The notes under the pieces are model-generated. The model worked only from the letters and a program-made list of their open reading frames with translations, was not told the origin of the DNA and did no database searches. From Bidens hawaiensis (lineage: Eukaryota; Streptophyta; Magnoliopsida; Asterales; Asteraceae), in the NCBI GenBank assembly GCA_021521415.1, contig JAIQDT010014351.1:1-64000 (forward strand): DNA of 64,000 bases, written 5' to 3'. Below, piece after piece: positions 1 to 12,160 of this stretch. Each line of letters opens with the position of its first letter. The stretch's first letter is position 1. Position numbers and translations under genes: made by a program.

Positions 1-31
1 TCTTACACACAAAGACACACATTAAACCCTG

Positions 32-333
32 TGAAGAGGTATGTACCCGCCTCAACACCGAGCGAGGCGGGTCAACCCACAAGATATAGACAAGAGGCTT
101 GAAATCAAGATATTATGAAGGCACAAAGCCAAAACCTATGCGCATGGCGCATATCACATATGCTCACGCATATCACATATGCTCATGCATCACATGCTCA
201 GGCATCACATATGCTCAGGCATCACATATGCTCACGCGTATCACATGCTCACGCACCATATATGCTCACGCATATCACATCTGCGCGTGACGCATCCGCG
301 CGTGACGCATATCACATGCTCACGCATATCACA
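32..333 (+). repeat. 5' LTR of element A, internally deleted
   Basis: It starts TGAAGAGGTATG as does the 3' LTR (10816) and matches that copy to about 11138, with one repeat unit fewer in the CATATC/ACATATGCTCACG array. It then jumps directly to the primer binding site, so about 750 bp equivalent to 11140-11890, including the TATA box and transcription start, are missing. The break falls exactly at the LTR/PBS border. Several small reading frames here are translations of the tandem repeat and not genes. Confidence 0.85.
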
Positions 334-347
334 TTGGCGCCATCACC
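334..347 (+). other. Primer binding site of element A
   Basis: TTGGCGCCATCACC lies directly after the 5' LTR. TGGCGCC is the usual start of primer sites in Tat/Athila elements. The same TTGGCGCCATC follows the 5' LTR of element B at 58739. I did not assign the primer tRNA. Confidence 0.7.
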
Positions 348-397
348 TGTTACAACGGCAACAAAATCTCATCAGTTCTCTAAAAAAAATTTCACCA

Positions 398-876
398 TGG
401 TTTCTGGTGTTCATAACAGCGATCAAGTTCTGGAGGATATTGAGCGTGAGGATGTTAATGAGGGACAGCAGTTTCTGAGGGTGCCGCGTGATCCTGCGCG
501 CACCACCAGTAACCATCCCTTCATCACAACTCCTCATAGCCAGACTGAAACTCCTCCAGACGATCTCACGTTCCAAAATCTTACCGGCGCGAAACAAAAA
601 GGACCAATGGGTCCAGAAGATGAAACCAATGACCCTAAAGAATGGCTCATAAACGAGCAACGACGTCTAATGGACAAGTACAATGAGCTGGTCAAACATA
701 AAAAGTTAGCCGACCTAACACAAAGGCTCGCGTTTGATAAGCAAACCGTTCAAGGAACAAAAAGGGCGCGCGCGCCGGAAGATGGTCACTCTGTTCACAC
801 TGAACACGCTGAGTTCAGTGATGAAGAAGTGCACAGCATGAGAAAGACGCGAGATACTCATGCAGGAGGCTCATAG
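398..876 (+). CDS. Gag N-terminal ORF of element A
   Basis: About 159 codons from the ATG at 398, the first ATG after the LTR and PBS that leaves repeat sequence behind. The product is hydrophilic and charged with no recognised domain; a basic stretch (KRARAP) lies near residues 121-126. It ends in TAG at 874-876 in the same frame as the gag-pol ORF, whose first ATG is at 889. Element B has a comparable 110-aa ORF upstream of gag that also ends just at the gag ATG, so this may be a genuine separate leader ORF or simply the front of Gag cut by a stop. I cannot tell which. Confidence 0.55.
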
Positions 877-888
877 CTCCGCGCGCAC

Positions 889-3800
889 ATGAACATGACG
901 CCTGGAGCCAAAGCCGACATGGATCTGTACACACCGTACAGTCCACCAGTAAGAGGGCAAGTGGACGTAACCACACCTTACAGGCCAGCCATCTTGGTGA
1001 AACATTCAAAATTCACTGAGCGCATCGCGAAGGCTCCCATTCAGCACAAAACCAAGATGCCAAGTGGTTTGGGCAAATATGATGGCACAACAGATCCAGA
1101 CGATTTCTTACAAGGTTTTTACAACACTGGAAACCTAGAAAGCTGGACGATGCCAACATGGTGTCACATGTTTGCTCGCTGCCTCACGGGCGCGGCGCGT
1201 GTCTGGTTCGAGAGCTTGCCAACTGGGCAAATCGATGGGTTCGAGGAACTATTGGAAAAGTTCCAAGCTCACTTCGTACAACAGCGCAGACACACGCGCG
1301 ACCCTGATGACATCATGCACTGCGTGCGCAGGAATGATGAAACGATTGAAGACTACATAACTCGTTTCAATCAGGAGTCTCTGGCAATCGGAGGTATTAC
1401 TGAGCAACTCTTGCGCGTGGCCTTTATACAAGGCGCGCGCAGTGATCAACTCCGCCGAGCTCTCGTAAGCAGAGATGGCATGCCAACCACTTGGGCCAAG
1501 CTAATGGAAGCATCGCGAGTCTTCGCGAGAAATGAAAAACAAATTGCCCAAGATAGAGCGAGAGAAAGAGGGCATCAAGCTGAGACACCGCGCAGCAACG
1601 AAAGAAGGGGCAAACAGAACTCTGTATGGTCCAGGTTGCAACAAACCAGTTTTTCTCCCGCAGAAAAGCAGGCGCAACCAAGCTCACCTCAGCCCCAAAA
1701 AGACATTCGTAATCGCGGAGAAGGTGATAAGAGGGAAGGCGGCAGAGATCCTAACAGACCTCTGCCAAGAATATGGACTCCCCTCACTAAAACGCCTTCA
1801 CAAGTGTTAAGCACTGAGAATGTCCAGTTCAAAAGCCCCAAGCCACTACACTATAAGGGACCATCAAATAGTGGCAAGTACTGTGAGTTTCACAAGTCCA
1901 CAGGGCACAACACCGATGCATGCCACCACTTGAAGGATGCAATTGAAAAGGATGTGAAATCAGGCAAGCTGGCTCACCTGGTGAAAAACCCAAGACCAGA
2001 AAATGAACAACCAGAAGGAGCCTCTGCCAGCAAAAAGTTCAAAAGAATCTGTGTAGCCGAGGGAGGAAGGCAAGGGCAAAGATCAAGAAAGAGAAGCGCG
2101 CAAATCCAAGGAGATTGGCGCGAGCAACAAGTAATCTTCCCAAGAATCAGGGGAGGCCCTTCTATCAGCAGTCCTCTTGTCATCACTACACACATTACTC
2201 ATTATGAAGTGTCAAAAGTCCTGGTGGACACTGGCAGCGAATCAGACATCATGTATGAGCAATGTTTCAGGAAGTTGGATCCAGCAGACCAAGCAAGGCT
2301 TGAAATTGTGAATACACCAATCTCTGGTGTTTCAAATGAAATCATTCATCCCTTAGGTCAAATACAATTTGAACTAACTATGGGGGATGAGAAACACAAG
2401 CGAGCCGAAGTTGTCAACTTCTTGGTCTTGCCCACCACTTCATGCCACAATATGATCTTGGGTAGGGGAACGATTGCCCAATTCAACGCCATACCGTCGC
2501 CAGCGCACGGCGCGTTGGGGTTCCCAACACCAACAGGTGTAACTTTTGTATACCGAGATCATTTGTGTGCAGTGACAAGTACACCACGGGAAGGGAGAAT
2601 GAAACTTCCAATGGCAGACAACGCGCCAGAGGAATGGATTCTCAACCCAAAATTCCCGGAGCAAACAATCACAATTGGCGCTACGATATCAGACGACACG
2701 AGGTTGAGAATGAAAAGATTGCTCACAGCATATATGTCGGTCTTCGCGTGGCAACACTCTAATATGACTGGGGTTCCGCGAGACCTGGCGCAACATTCTC
2801 TCAACACGTTCAAGTCTGTAGAGCCAATTGCTCAAAAGAAGAGAGTCATGGGGGATGAGAAGGCGAGGGCCATGAATGAGCAAGTTGAGGATCTATTGCG
2901 CGCAAACATCATCCGCCCGATACGATACCAGACATGGGTAGCCAATCCTGTGATGGTAAAGAAAAGTAACGGGTCGTGGAGGATGTGCATTGACTTCAAG
3001 GACCTCAACAAAGCATGCCCAAAAGATTCTTACCCCCTCCCAAACATCGACGCAAAGGTGGACTCCGTGGCGCCATTCAAGCTCAAATGTTTCCTGGATG
3101 CCTACAAGGGCTATCACCAGATTCAAATGGCACCACAAGACGAGGACTAGACCGCCTTCAGAACCGACAAGGGTGTTTTTTGTTACACAAAAATGCCCTT
3201 TGGTTTGAAGAATGCGGGAGCCATCTACCAAAGACTTATGGATGCAGTTTTCAACGAGCAAATCGGAAGAAACCTAGAAGTCTACGTGTATGATTTGGTG
3301 ATCAAAAGCAGGGAGGAAAAACAAATGCTCAAAGACATCGAAGAAACCCTTGGGCGCCTAAAGGAAGTTAACATGAAGCTCAATCCGAGCAAATGCACTT
3401 TCGGCGTACAAGAGGGAAAATTTCTAGGTGTAATGGTCACCAAGGATGGTTTCAAGGTGAACCCTGAGAAGGTGGAGGCCATCCTTGACATGCCCTCGCC
3501 ATCCACCATGAAAGAAGTCCAAAAGTTGAATGGGAGATTGGTATCAATCAACAGGTTCCTAGCGAACCATGCAAGCAAATCTACCCCATTCGTTAACACA
3601 TTAAGAAATTGCCTAAAGAAAAGCCAATTCAAGTGGACTCCTGAGGCCGAGCAAGCTTTCAGTGAGATAAAAGAATGTTTGATAAATCTGCCCGCGCTCA
3701 CAACTCCACTTCCTGGTGAAACTTTGACATTGTACCTATCAGCAGGAAAGCGCGCCATCGGCGCAGTATTGTTGGTGGATCGCAAGGGAATCCAAACGCC

Positions 3801-5861
3801 AATATACTATGTGAGTCGGGTGCTGACAGATCCTGAGACGCGCTACTCCATCATGGAAAAGTTAGTTTTGTCACTAACACACGCGTCGCGCAAGCTTCAT
3901 AGATATTTCAATGGTCATCCCATTGAAGTTCTGACTGGTTACAACATCCAGCAAGTCTTGCGGCGTCCCGCGTTCTCAGGAAGGCTGACAAAATGGGCGC
4001 TGGAATTAGGAGAACACACGATCGCCTATAAGCCCCGTCCAGCAATAAAGGGACAAGTCTTAGCTGATTTCATCGCAGAAATCCCCGAAGGAAAAATTGA
4101 AGAGGCTCAGCGCGAGGTAGACCCTCCGCGAGCCAATGATGAAGAAAATGTTTGGAGATTATTCACTGACGGAGCTTCAAACAACGAAGGGTCCGGCGCA
4201 GGCCTCAAACTGGTGGATCCAGAGAATCATGAATATACTTAAGCAATCAGGTTGGATTTCAAGAGCACCAACAATGAAGCTGAGTATGAAGCTCTGCTGG
4301 CTGGCCTGCGCATCGCGCACAAATTCGGAGTTAAAAAGCTAGAGGCCCATGCTGATTCATACTTGGTAGCAGCACAGGTCAATGGCCTTTATGATGCCAA
4401 GGAGAACACCATGCCTCTGTATCTAGAGCAGGCGAAAAAGCTCATCGAGCAATTTGACTGCTTCAGAATCATACATATTCCGCGCAGTGAAAACAAGTCT
4501 GCTGACGCGCTGAGTAAGATGGCATCAACCAGCTTCGATCACTTTGGCAAAGATGTCAGGGTAGAAGTAATGAGCAACCCGTCGGTGGGAGCGAAGTCTG
4601 TCCTGGTAATTCATACAACCCCTTCATCATGGATAACTCCAATAATGGAATTCTTGAAGGAGGGAAAGGTACCGGACGATCGCGCGCAGGCGAGAAAGAT
4701 AAGACACAAGTCGCAGAACTATGAACTGCTTGATGGTACATTATATCGACGCTCTTTTCTTGGACCACTCATGAAATGCCTAGATGCTGAGAAAGCAAGC
4801 TATGTGATCAGAGAGATACACGAAGGAATCTGTGGAATACATGCTGGCCCGCGCATGGTGGTTGCCAAGGCAATGAGCGCAGGTTACTATTGGCCAGGCA
4901 TGTACTTGGACGCGTTAAAAGAGATCCAAAAATGCAAAGCGTGTCAGAGCTATGCGCCAAACACCATGCGGCCAAAGAACAACTTGATTCCGGTGACCTC
5001 CGCATGGCCTTTCCACAAATGGGCAATCGATATTGTGGGTCCCCTATCGCAAGCGCAAGGGCGAGTAAAATTTTTGGTAGTGGCGGTAGACTATTTTACA
5101 AAATGGGTTGAAGCCAAGCCACTAGCAAAAATCACAGCCGAGGCGATGAAGCAATTTATTTGGAGCCACATCATATGCTGTTTTGGCTTGCCCATGGAAA
5201 TTGTGAGCGACAATGGCAAACAATTCACTGACAGGAAGATATCCAGCTGGCTTAAGGAATTGCGCATCAACCAAATCTTCACTTCAGTATACCACCCTCA
5301 GGGGAATGGCCAAGTGGAGCGTGTGAACCAAAGCTTGCTAAATGGGCTGAAGAAAATGTTGGAGGGAGAATCCCATTCTTGGGTCGAAGAGCTACCTAAT
5401 GTCCTGTGGGCGCACAGGACATTAAGCAAAACCAGCAATGGCGAATCCCCGTTCAGCCTAACCTATGGAACGGAGGCTATGATTCCAGCAGAAATTGGAT
5501 GCCCATCCCATAGAGTGCTCATGATGAGCAAAATTGATAACGAGCGCGAAAGGAGGTTGGACTCAACTTGCTTGAAGGACGCAGAGAGGCGGCTATCATC
5601 AGTGAAGCCAAATACAAGAAAAAACTGGAAAAATATTACAATCAGCGCGTGAAAGAATGCCACTTCAAGAAGAATGATTTTGTCCTTCGAAACAATGTAG
5701 CTAGCCGCGCGATACCCCCGGGAAAGATGTCCCCCAATTGGGAGGGACCTTATCAAGTCACGGAAGAATTGGGAAAAGACGCATACGCTTTAAAAGATTT
5801 GAATGGAAAGAAGATCTCGCGCGCATGGAACGCGGCACAGCTTATAAAATGTTTCATGTAA
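889..5861 (+). pseudogene. gag-pol polyprotein of element A (degenerate)
   Basis: Domains in order: retrotransposon gag domain (about nt 1060-1460), zinc-knuckle-like CEFHKSTGH...C (about 1876-1930), aspartic protease with DTGS (about 2226), reverse transcriptase (about 2840-3480), RNase H (DGAS near 4168), integrase with HHCC zinc motif (about 4818-4965) and a DDE core (VSDNG near 5200, VERVNQ near 5318). Damage seen: in-frame TAG at 3148-3150 inside RT, in-frame TAA at 4240-4242 inside RNase H, and a frameshift near 5565-5600, after which the last ~90 codons run in frame 3 to 5861. The RT active site reads YVYD (3283-3294) where elements B and C have YMDD, so a catalytic Asp is lost. RT and integrase cannot be made from this copy. 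Confidence 0.9.
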
Positions 5862-6669
5862 AAATTGTCAAGTTTGTAATCAAGGCTTTTTAAGCCATTA
5901 TGAATAATGATACGCGCTATCTTCTCTTAATGTGGATTCTATTACCTTTTGCATACATGTTTCACACTTTCCTTTATTAATTTTGAGCAATATGACAACA
6001 TTGTATTGACATCAAAACAAAAAATAAAACGAAGTAAAACATACATGCGCGAGCTTCAAGCTCAAACGCGTTAACGAGTCTTAACTCTAAAACGTCAGGG
6101 CCTTAGCCCAATAATATGAGCCTTAGCTCAGGGCCTTAGCCCAATAATGTGAGCCTTAGCTCAAATCACTCACAACATCCATCCTACATGCTGCGCAGCC
6201 TGACCATAAAAATACCTGAGCACAACTAAGGCAAAGCACATGCCAAAACATAGTTGTTAAGGTCTCAGGTCGAGGTCGCGCATGAAATTGTAATGGATAT
6301 CTGAGTAACACATACTGACACGTAAAGGCTAAAAAACTCATAATTCCCTATAATAAATGCGCGATAACGTCGCGCAAAAGAGGAATAATGAAACGCCAAA
6401 GCACGTGTCAACATAATCAGGATATTGCAAAATCACTTACAATATGACAAGGATTAAGTAAAATAATTTCTTTACAACCTTGTTCTTATTTCAACGTGCA
6501 AGCATATCTTATATTCAACAAGCAAACATGCAATATAAAGAGATGAACTAGGAATGCGCAAGATGCGAATAAAGGGAAAACAAAATTTCATTCCAAAGCA
6601 TTGAAATTTACAAATTTACAAAGTGATAGAGATACAAACTACAAATAAAAAAAAAACATGAAGGGCTTC
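5862..6669. other. Convergent spacer between pol and the antisense gene of element A
   Basis: No coding sequence. The stretch lies between the 3' end of pol (+) and the 3' end of the antisense gene (-), so it should hold the 3' UTR of the antisense gene. A short tandem repeat of about 36 bp (GGGCCTTAGCCCAATAAT) occurs twice at about 6100-6165. The part next to 6650 is A-rich on +. Confidence 0.6.
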
Positions 6670-9600
6670 TCAAGTCTCTATATCGATGTTAGCCTCTTCA
6701 TCGCTCTCATCACCTCCCTCAGCATCTGGCGCAGCCCGCTCCTCATCATCTCCAAACTGACCATAGTCAAGTTGTTCGTCTTGAATGGAGTCTTCTATCA
6801 CAATAGTGTCAGGAGCGGGTCCTTTGGCCACGCCAGAGCCGCTAGCGGGGACAGCATTCCCCGCGCCATCATCACCGCCACCAGCCCCTTCACACTCATC
6901 AAGTAGCTTCTTTAGCGCGCCGAGATCGGGCTGGTCAGCAAGCGCGGCTATCTGCAAATCATAAGAAAAAGTATGAGTACAAAAACACTTGGAAAATAAA
7001 TCAAGGTAAACTCATTAAGGTTAAAATACCTGCCCAAGGATGGGAATGAGAGTATTCAAATACTTCTCCCCCATCTCGGCCATATCCGCGCAGACAACGT
7101 CGAGCTGATAAGGGTAGTCGGATGGGTCCTTCTTCAGTGCGCTATATTCACAACCATCCTTGAACCCTTCAGCTCGACCCACCAAGCGCGAGGCAGCGTT
7201 GCAATCCATCACAAGGGTTTGAAACTCATCTGAATATTTCATCGCGTATGCGCAACGAGTCATACCCTGTGAGATTAGCCATTGGCGATCCTGCGCGAGG
7301 GAAGAAACAGTCGTCTCGAGGGCAGGAACCTGAGAGTTTAAAAACTCAACAGTTTCCTTGGTCTTTTTCAGCTCCTCTTTGTCGGACGCTGCTGCCGCCA
7401 AGGCCTCTTCCCTTTCTGCTCGCGCAGCATCGAGTGCTTCCTGGCTAGACGCTGCCGTCGCCAAGGCTTCATCTTTCTCGGCCCGCGCGGCCGCCAGCTC
7501 CTTCTTCAGGCGCGCAACCTCACTCTCCAATGATGATTTGTCAGTTATAGACTGGACAAGAGCTTGGTCACGCGCCTCCGCGTCCAGCTCCAAGTCGCGC
7601 ACCCTCCGTGCGTACTTGGCCGCGTCCGCCTCGGCCGCCTGTAGCTTCTCCCGCGCAGCCTGGAGCTCATGCCCGCGCTTCACGAAGGCGGCGTTGGCAC
7701 TTGCTCTGTTCTCGCTGAGCTATGCTTGGAGTTTCTCAGCTCTCTCTCGAGCATCAGAAAGATTCCAAGCAGACACTTTAGCCTCTTGCTTGGCTTCCGC
7801 AAGAGCATCACGTACCTTTACGTAATCATAGCGAAGCTCTTGGGAGGCAGCAAAGAAAGCCGACCCAGCAAACAGATGATCGTTGAGCAAGTCCACGCGA
7901 GCGCGGTCCTCCTGAAACCTCCTTTCAGCTGGAGGCACAGAATGAGCCCAGAAGTCCTCACACACACCCATGGACTGAAATGAGCTGTCCTCAGTAATAT
8001 TCCATCTCGGGTGGTAAATGTGATCGGCTTCCTGCAAACACAAAGTAATGATCTAAGTCATCAAAACACTAATATGGAAGTCCGCGCAGTGGAGCAAAAA
8101 CGAACCTATACCTGCGGGGATGAAGCAGAAAAGTCAGCGCCAGCCCCACGAGAAGACTGCGCCGCGAAATCTTGTGGCGCTGCAGGGCTGGCGCGGCCGC
8201 TGTCGGAGTCAACTTGAACCTCCTCATCCTCCTCTGAAACAGGCCTTTTCTCCTGCGACCTAGAAGAACCAACATCAGTCTCGCGAGGAGGGCTGCGCGC
8301 AGGAGGAGGTGAGGGAGGTCTCGACGCCGCCAGGTCGGCGCGTAAAACGGCCTCCTGCTCCTTAGTAATCCCGATGAGGGGAGATTCAACGCTTGCAGGA
8401 GCAGGAGCAGAACCAACGGCGCTGGCACCAGCGCCAGCAGTGCCGCCAGCAGCTTGTGCGCCAGCTATGACTCCTATAAAAAATCAACAAAGAGAAATGG
8501 TTCATGACTTGATCTAAAAAGAGAAAAGTCAGAAAATAAAAGTGCAATACGTACCTTGGCGCACCGCCGTTCGCGAGTTAAACATCGCCATGAAGTCCAT
8601 TCTCCCCCTTTTTGGGGGTAAAACAGGGGACTTCGAAACGACATCCGGCGTAGCCTCGGCACCTTGTTGCGCCTGAGGTTGATCTACCAAGGTCGCCGGC
8701 TCTACAAACATTTGAGTGAGCAAGGATTCATTAGTAATTCTATCAGAATCGCGCTCATAAAACCATAAAGTATAAAGTATACCTGTCGAAGAGGAAACGG
8801 CAGGCGCAGCGCCGCTTCCCTTTTCCGCCGCGCGAAGGGAGGAGGTAGCGGCACCATACCTCGTGTGGACAGGAGGTCTGCCCACATTTTGAGGCAGGGA
8901 AGACAAGGAAAACTTGGAGGTAAACTCCTGGGTTTTCTCAAGTCCCCTCGCCTGAGTAGGAGGATCCTGAGCAACAGGGGCATCATCTTTCTTCTGTTTC
9001 TTACTGGCCCCTGCGCCAGTTTTCCCTTTAGCCTTACGCTTTAGTTGGGGCACCTCAGCCTCCTCCTCCTCCTCCTCTTCCGCGAGCTCCAGCTCGTAGT
9101 TCTCGAGCGCGTCTACAATACGTGCAACAGAAATGTTAGCCAAATTTGGTATTATAAAAGGCATAAGCATAAGTACAAAGGCTTACTAGGCGCGTCGCTG
9201 TCAAAGTGAAATCCCAGATCAACAGGGATGAACATGTCATCGAAGCGATCGGGAAAACCAACCTCCCAGGCGCCCAGCGCGACAGAGCCACCCTCCATAT
9301 GCTCATCATAGACGGCGTGGACATACTCCTTGCTGACTGCACAAAACAAGTCAAATTATATCAGCAAAACGAATTATATTCGCGCAGAAGTAATGCAATG
9401 AGTTAACTTACACAAGCCGTCAACTTGGATAACAGGCTCGGTCGCGCTGTCGGCCCACCTCCTGCTCATTCCAACCCCCACCAGCGCCTCCTCGCAAATG
9501 TTCTTGGCGGGGGATGGTTCAGCGGTCAACTTTTTTACCCAGGTGCCAGTTGGGTTCTTGAAGACACCCACATCCGCAGGCGCAGAAGAGATCGCGCGCA

Positions 9601-10222
9601 TGGTCATGCGGATGGGGATCACACCAGCCCTGATGTAGAAAAATCTCTCAAACCAGTCATGAAGGCTCTTGAATGAAACAGTGCAACACTTGACCTTCTG
9701 ACTGCGAGGAATACATGAGAACCAAGAATCTTGGATCTTGGGCTTATAAAAAAACTGAAAGCGCCGAGGGGTGGGCTCCTCGCGCTGAGATTTGCACATG
9801 AACTCAAAGTGAGTCATGTGCACGAGTCCAAACGGATGGACTTGGGATATATGAATCCCATAAAACCTAAGCAGCGCACCCACAAACCTTGTCATCGGGA
9901 GACGAAGGTTGCAGTGGGTGAAAAAATGGCAATAAAGGGATATATAGCCGGTGGGCGGGTCCGCCGCCGTTTGCCCGGCCGCCGGCAGCATGCAGCCATA
10001 CTCAGGGAGAAAACCCTGAGAGGCGATAAGGCTGTCAAAATCGGACTGCCTCAGTTTACAGGGGATCTCATCCCACTTCTTCACTGCCTTGGTCTTCCCT
10101 ACCTCCTCCGATGAGGCCTCAGCAGCCCTCTTCCCCTTGCCGGTCTTCTTCAACGTAGACATTACTAACGATTTCACACGGCGATTACTGGGGGAGATTG
10201 TGTTGTCTGGGCTATCAGACAT
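6670..10222 (-). pseudogene. Antisense multi-exon gene of element A, gypsy-type transposon domain plus coiled coil
   Basis: Read on -, seven exons join in frame with GT-AG introns: 10222-9412, 9336-9187, 9112-8783, 8701-8555, 8473-8112, 8031-7030 and 6951-6670, giving 1028 codons. Residues about 50-270 resemble the plant 'putative gypsy type transposon' family (Pfam PF04195 as I recall it), with FVGALLRFYGIH and a WFERFFY segment. Then come acidic/basic low-complexity exons (EEEEEEE, KRKAKGK), a long Ala/Glu/Lys coiled coil (exon 6) and an acidic tail. The sequence ORADHIYHPRWNI-type start of exon 6 (ADHIYHPRWNI) matches VYVPRWNI in the element C copy. One TAG at 7720-7722 (about codon 704) interrupts the coiled coil, so I call it a pseudogene; otherwise it is open. 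Function unknown. Confidence 0.75.
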
Positions 10223-10400
10223 ACAACAGAGTCAGGCACAAGTTGCTTCTGAAAGACGGAAATCTGGAAGATAGGCACTTAATCGGAATAGAAAGAAAGG
10301 AAAGCTCTGAATAAACAACAAAGAAGATGAAGGATAAAAAACTCAAAGGGCTTGCTTTTATAGGCCCAGGAGAGAGAAAAATTGGTACTGATCGGACTTC
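10223..10400 (-). promoter_or_regulatory. Promoter and 5' UTR of the antisense gene in element A
   Basis: On - a TATAAAA box occupies 10362-10356, about 134 bp upstream of the ATG at 10222, leaving roughly 100 nt of leader. The spacing matches that of the homologous gene in element C. The neighbouring tandem repeat carries two CACGTG boxes further upstream. That this drives transcription is inference. Confidence 0.55.
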
Positions 10401-10580
10401 ACGCGCCCCCACTCGCAGGTGTAAGCCAACGCGAGCGCGACACGTGTCCCTGACACTGTGTGAGGGGACACGAAAAGAAACGATACAGGTGCTGCCAGAG
10501 TTCACGCGCCACCACTCGCAGGTACGGACCAACGCGAGCGCGACACGTGTTCCTGACACTATGTGAGGGGACATGAAAGG
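10401..10580. repeat. 103-bp tandem repeat with G-boxes
   Basis: Two units start ACGCGCC at 10401 and 10504, a period of 103 bp. Each holds CACGTG (10441-10446 and 10544-10549) and a shared GTGAGGGGACA end. It lies upstream of the antisense promoter, so it may act as a regulatory repeat. CACGTG is a known plant bZIP/bHLH site. Confidence 0.7.
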
Positions 10581-10804
10581 CAACTGTAGCACCTCGAGCA
10601 CACGAAAAGTCTGACACGTCTCCATCACTGACGCATGTCAGCAACAACCAACCACGTACATGGACGATTCGTTTCAACCAAAAGGATAGAATTTCGCGCA
10701 ACGATGAGTAATAAGAAGAAAAAGACAAAACCCTACTAAAAGAGCAAACTATTAAGTCTAATATCTATCTTACCTTGCTCGCGCGAAACAAGACACACAT
10801 TAGA

Positions 10805-10815
10805 CTGGGGGGGCT
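10805..10815 (+). other. Polypurine tract of element A
   Basis: A run of seven G (10807-10813) ends two bases before the TGAAGAGG start of the 3' LTR. Element C has a similar G-run plus ACT at the same place (41970-41980 on -). Confidence 0.7.
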
Positions 10816-11890
10816 TGAAGAGGTATGTACCCGCCTCAACACCGAGCGAGGCGGGTCAACCCACAAGATATAGACAAGAGGCTTGAAATCAAGATATTAT
10901 GAAGGCACAAAGCCAAAACCTATGCGCATGGCGCATATCACATATGCTCACGCATATCACATATGCTCACGCATATCACATATGCTCATGCATCACATGC
11001 TCAGGCATCACATATGCTCAGGCATCACATATGCTCACGCGTATCACATGCTCACGCACCATATATGCTCACGCATATCACATCTGCGCGTGACGCATCC
11101 GCGCGTGACGCATATCACATGCTCACGCATATCACATCTGCGCGTGGCGCATCCGCGCGTGGCGCATATCACATGCTTGTGCATATCACATCTGCGCATG
11201 AAACATCTGCGCGTGAGAATAAAGAGAAGACCTCGCGCATCCTCAGGATAGGCGCATATCACACATGCACATAATCAACCTCGTCCTTATCCAAATCAGG
11301 ATAAGGACAACCTTGATTGTGCACGTCAGACAACCTTCCAGAAGGTATCTTTTTAAGGAATAAGAATATGCTGATGTTGACAGTTGCCAATGAAAGGTGG
11401 ACAACTCAGCAAAACCCATGTGCTACCACGTGATTGCACATGGGTCAGGTAAAATACCCGGGTCAGAGAATAATCAATGAAAAAGCACCAGGTGTCCCAA
11501 GGACACGTGGCGCAAAGCAATAGGAGGAGGCCAAAAAGGCCCTAATTGGGTCTGAGCCCAATCATTGGAAACCCTAGCACTATAAATACCACATCAACTC
11601 CACAAGGAGAGGTATGCCCTATTATGCCATATTTCGCAATATTAAGCTATATTAGGCAATACACTCCAATTCCTTACTCTCAGATTATTATCTTCTCCTA
11701 CAAACTCTTATTCTCACACCGGAGGGTTACCCCAAAGAGGACCCCTCTGTCCCTTTCTGAGGGGTAAGTTTACGGTGCTGTTCATTTTGTAGGTGGAAGA
11801 ATCCAGATTCCAGAGAACCATCGGTGAAATAGCATAATCATACCCGAGGAAAGTTGATCGTCTACCAGTGAGTCGATCCACGCTTCTTCA
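10816..11890 (+). repeat. 3' LTR of element A
   Basis: 1075 bp, TGAAGAGG...TTCTTCA, followed by the CCCTG duplication. It contains a degenerate tandem array of CATATCACATATGCTCACG units at about 10931-11220 and a TATA box CTATAAATA near 11580. The region near 11718-11795 (CCGGAGGGT ... TACGGTGCTG) resembles the LTRs of elements B and C, showing shared ancestry. Confidence 0.9.
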
Positions 11891-12160
11891 CCCTGGTTTA
11901 GACCATCTAATGCTTGCAAAACCCTGAAATGAAAAGATGAATCTTGAAATAATAAAAAGAAAGAAAGAAAGATGCTGTGTGTTAAAAGGTCAAAGACTTG
12001 AAGAACAAACTCCTCTCTCTCTCATCTCCGTAAACCTTCTTTCAGCTTTCTTTCTCTGTTTTTAAATAATAATTAATACAAATTTGACCCTTTAAGTTTC
12101 AAAGGTTGTCAAACTCCAACCTTGATTTTTTTTACATTATTGTTATTATTATTGTTTATT

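Larger units (their letters stand above)
32..11890 (+). mobile_element. Ty3/gypsy Tat-lineage LTR retrotransposon, element A
   Basis: A complete insertion bounded by TG...CA ends and a perfect 5-bp target duplication, CCCTG at 27-31 and 11891-11895. The order is shortened 5' LTR, primer binding site, gag N-terminal ORF, gag-protease-RT-RNaseH-integrase (broken), an antisense multi-exon gene, polypurine tract and full 3' LTR. Extra antisense ORFs between pol and the 3' LTR are known in the Tat/Retand group of plant Ty3/gypsy elements, which fits the lineage call. The element cannot be autonomous: the 5' LTR lacks its promoter half, pol has stops, and the RT active site is changed. Confidence 0.93.

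Noticed and set aside
160..330. Regular short repeats resembling a CRISPR array
   Set aside because: Units are adjacent, degenerate and without unique spacers, and they lie inside an LTR of a plant retrotransposon.
99..478. Overlapping ORFs in the 5' LTR of element A and again at 10883-11274
   Set aside because: They translate the CATATC/GCTCACG tandem repeat in several frames and carry no domain.
3148..3150. TAG in element A as a programmed readthrough codon
   Set aside because: It lies inside the RT domain, not at a gag-pol border, and is joined by another stop, a frameshift and a lost catalytic Asp.
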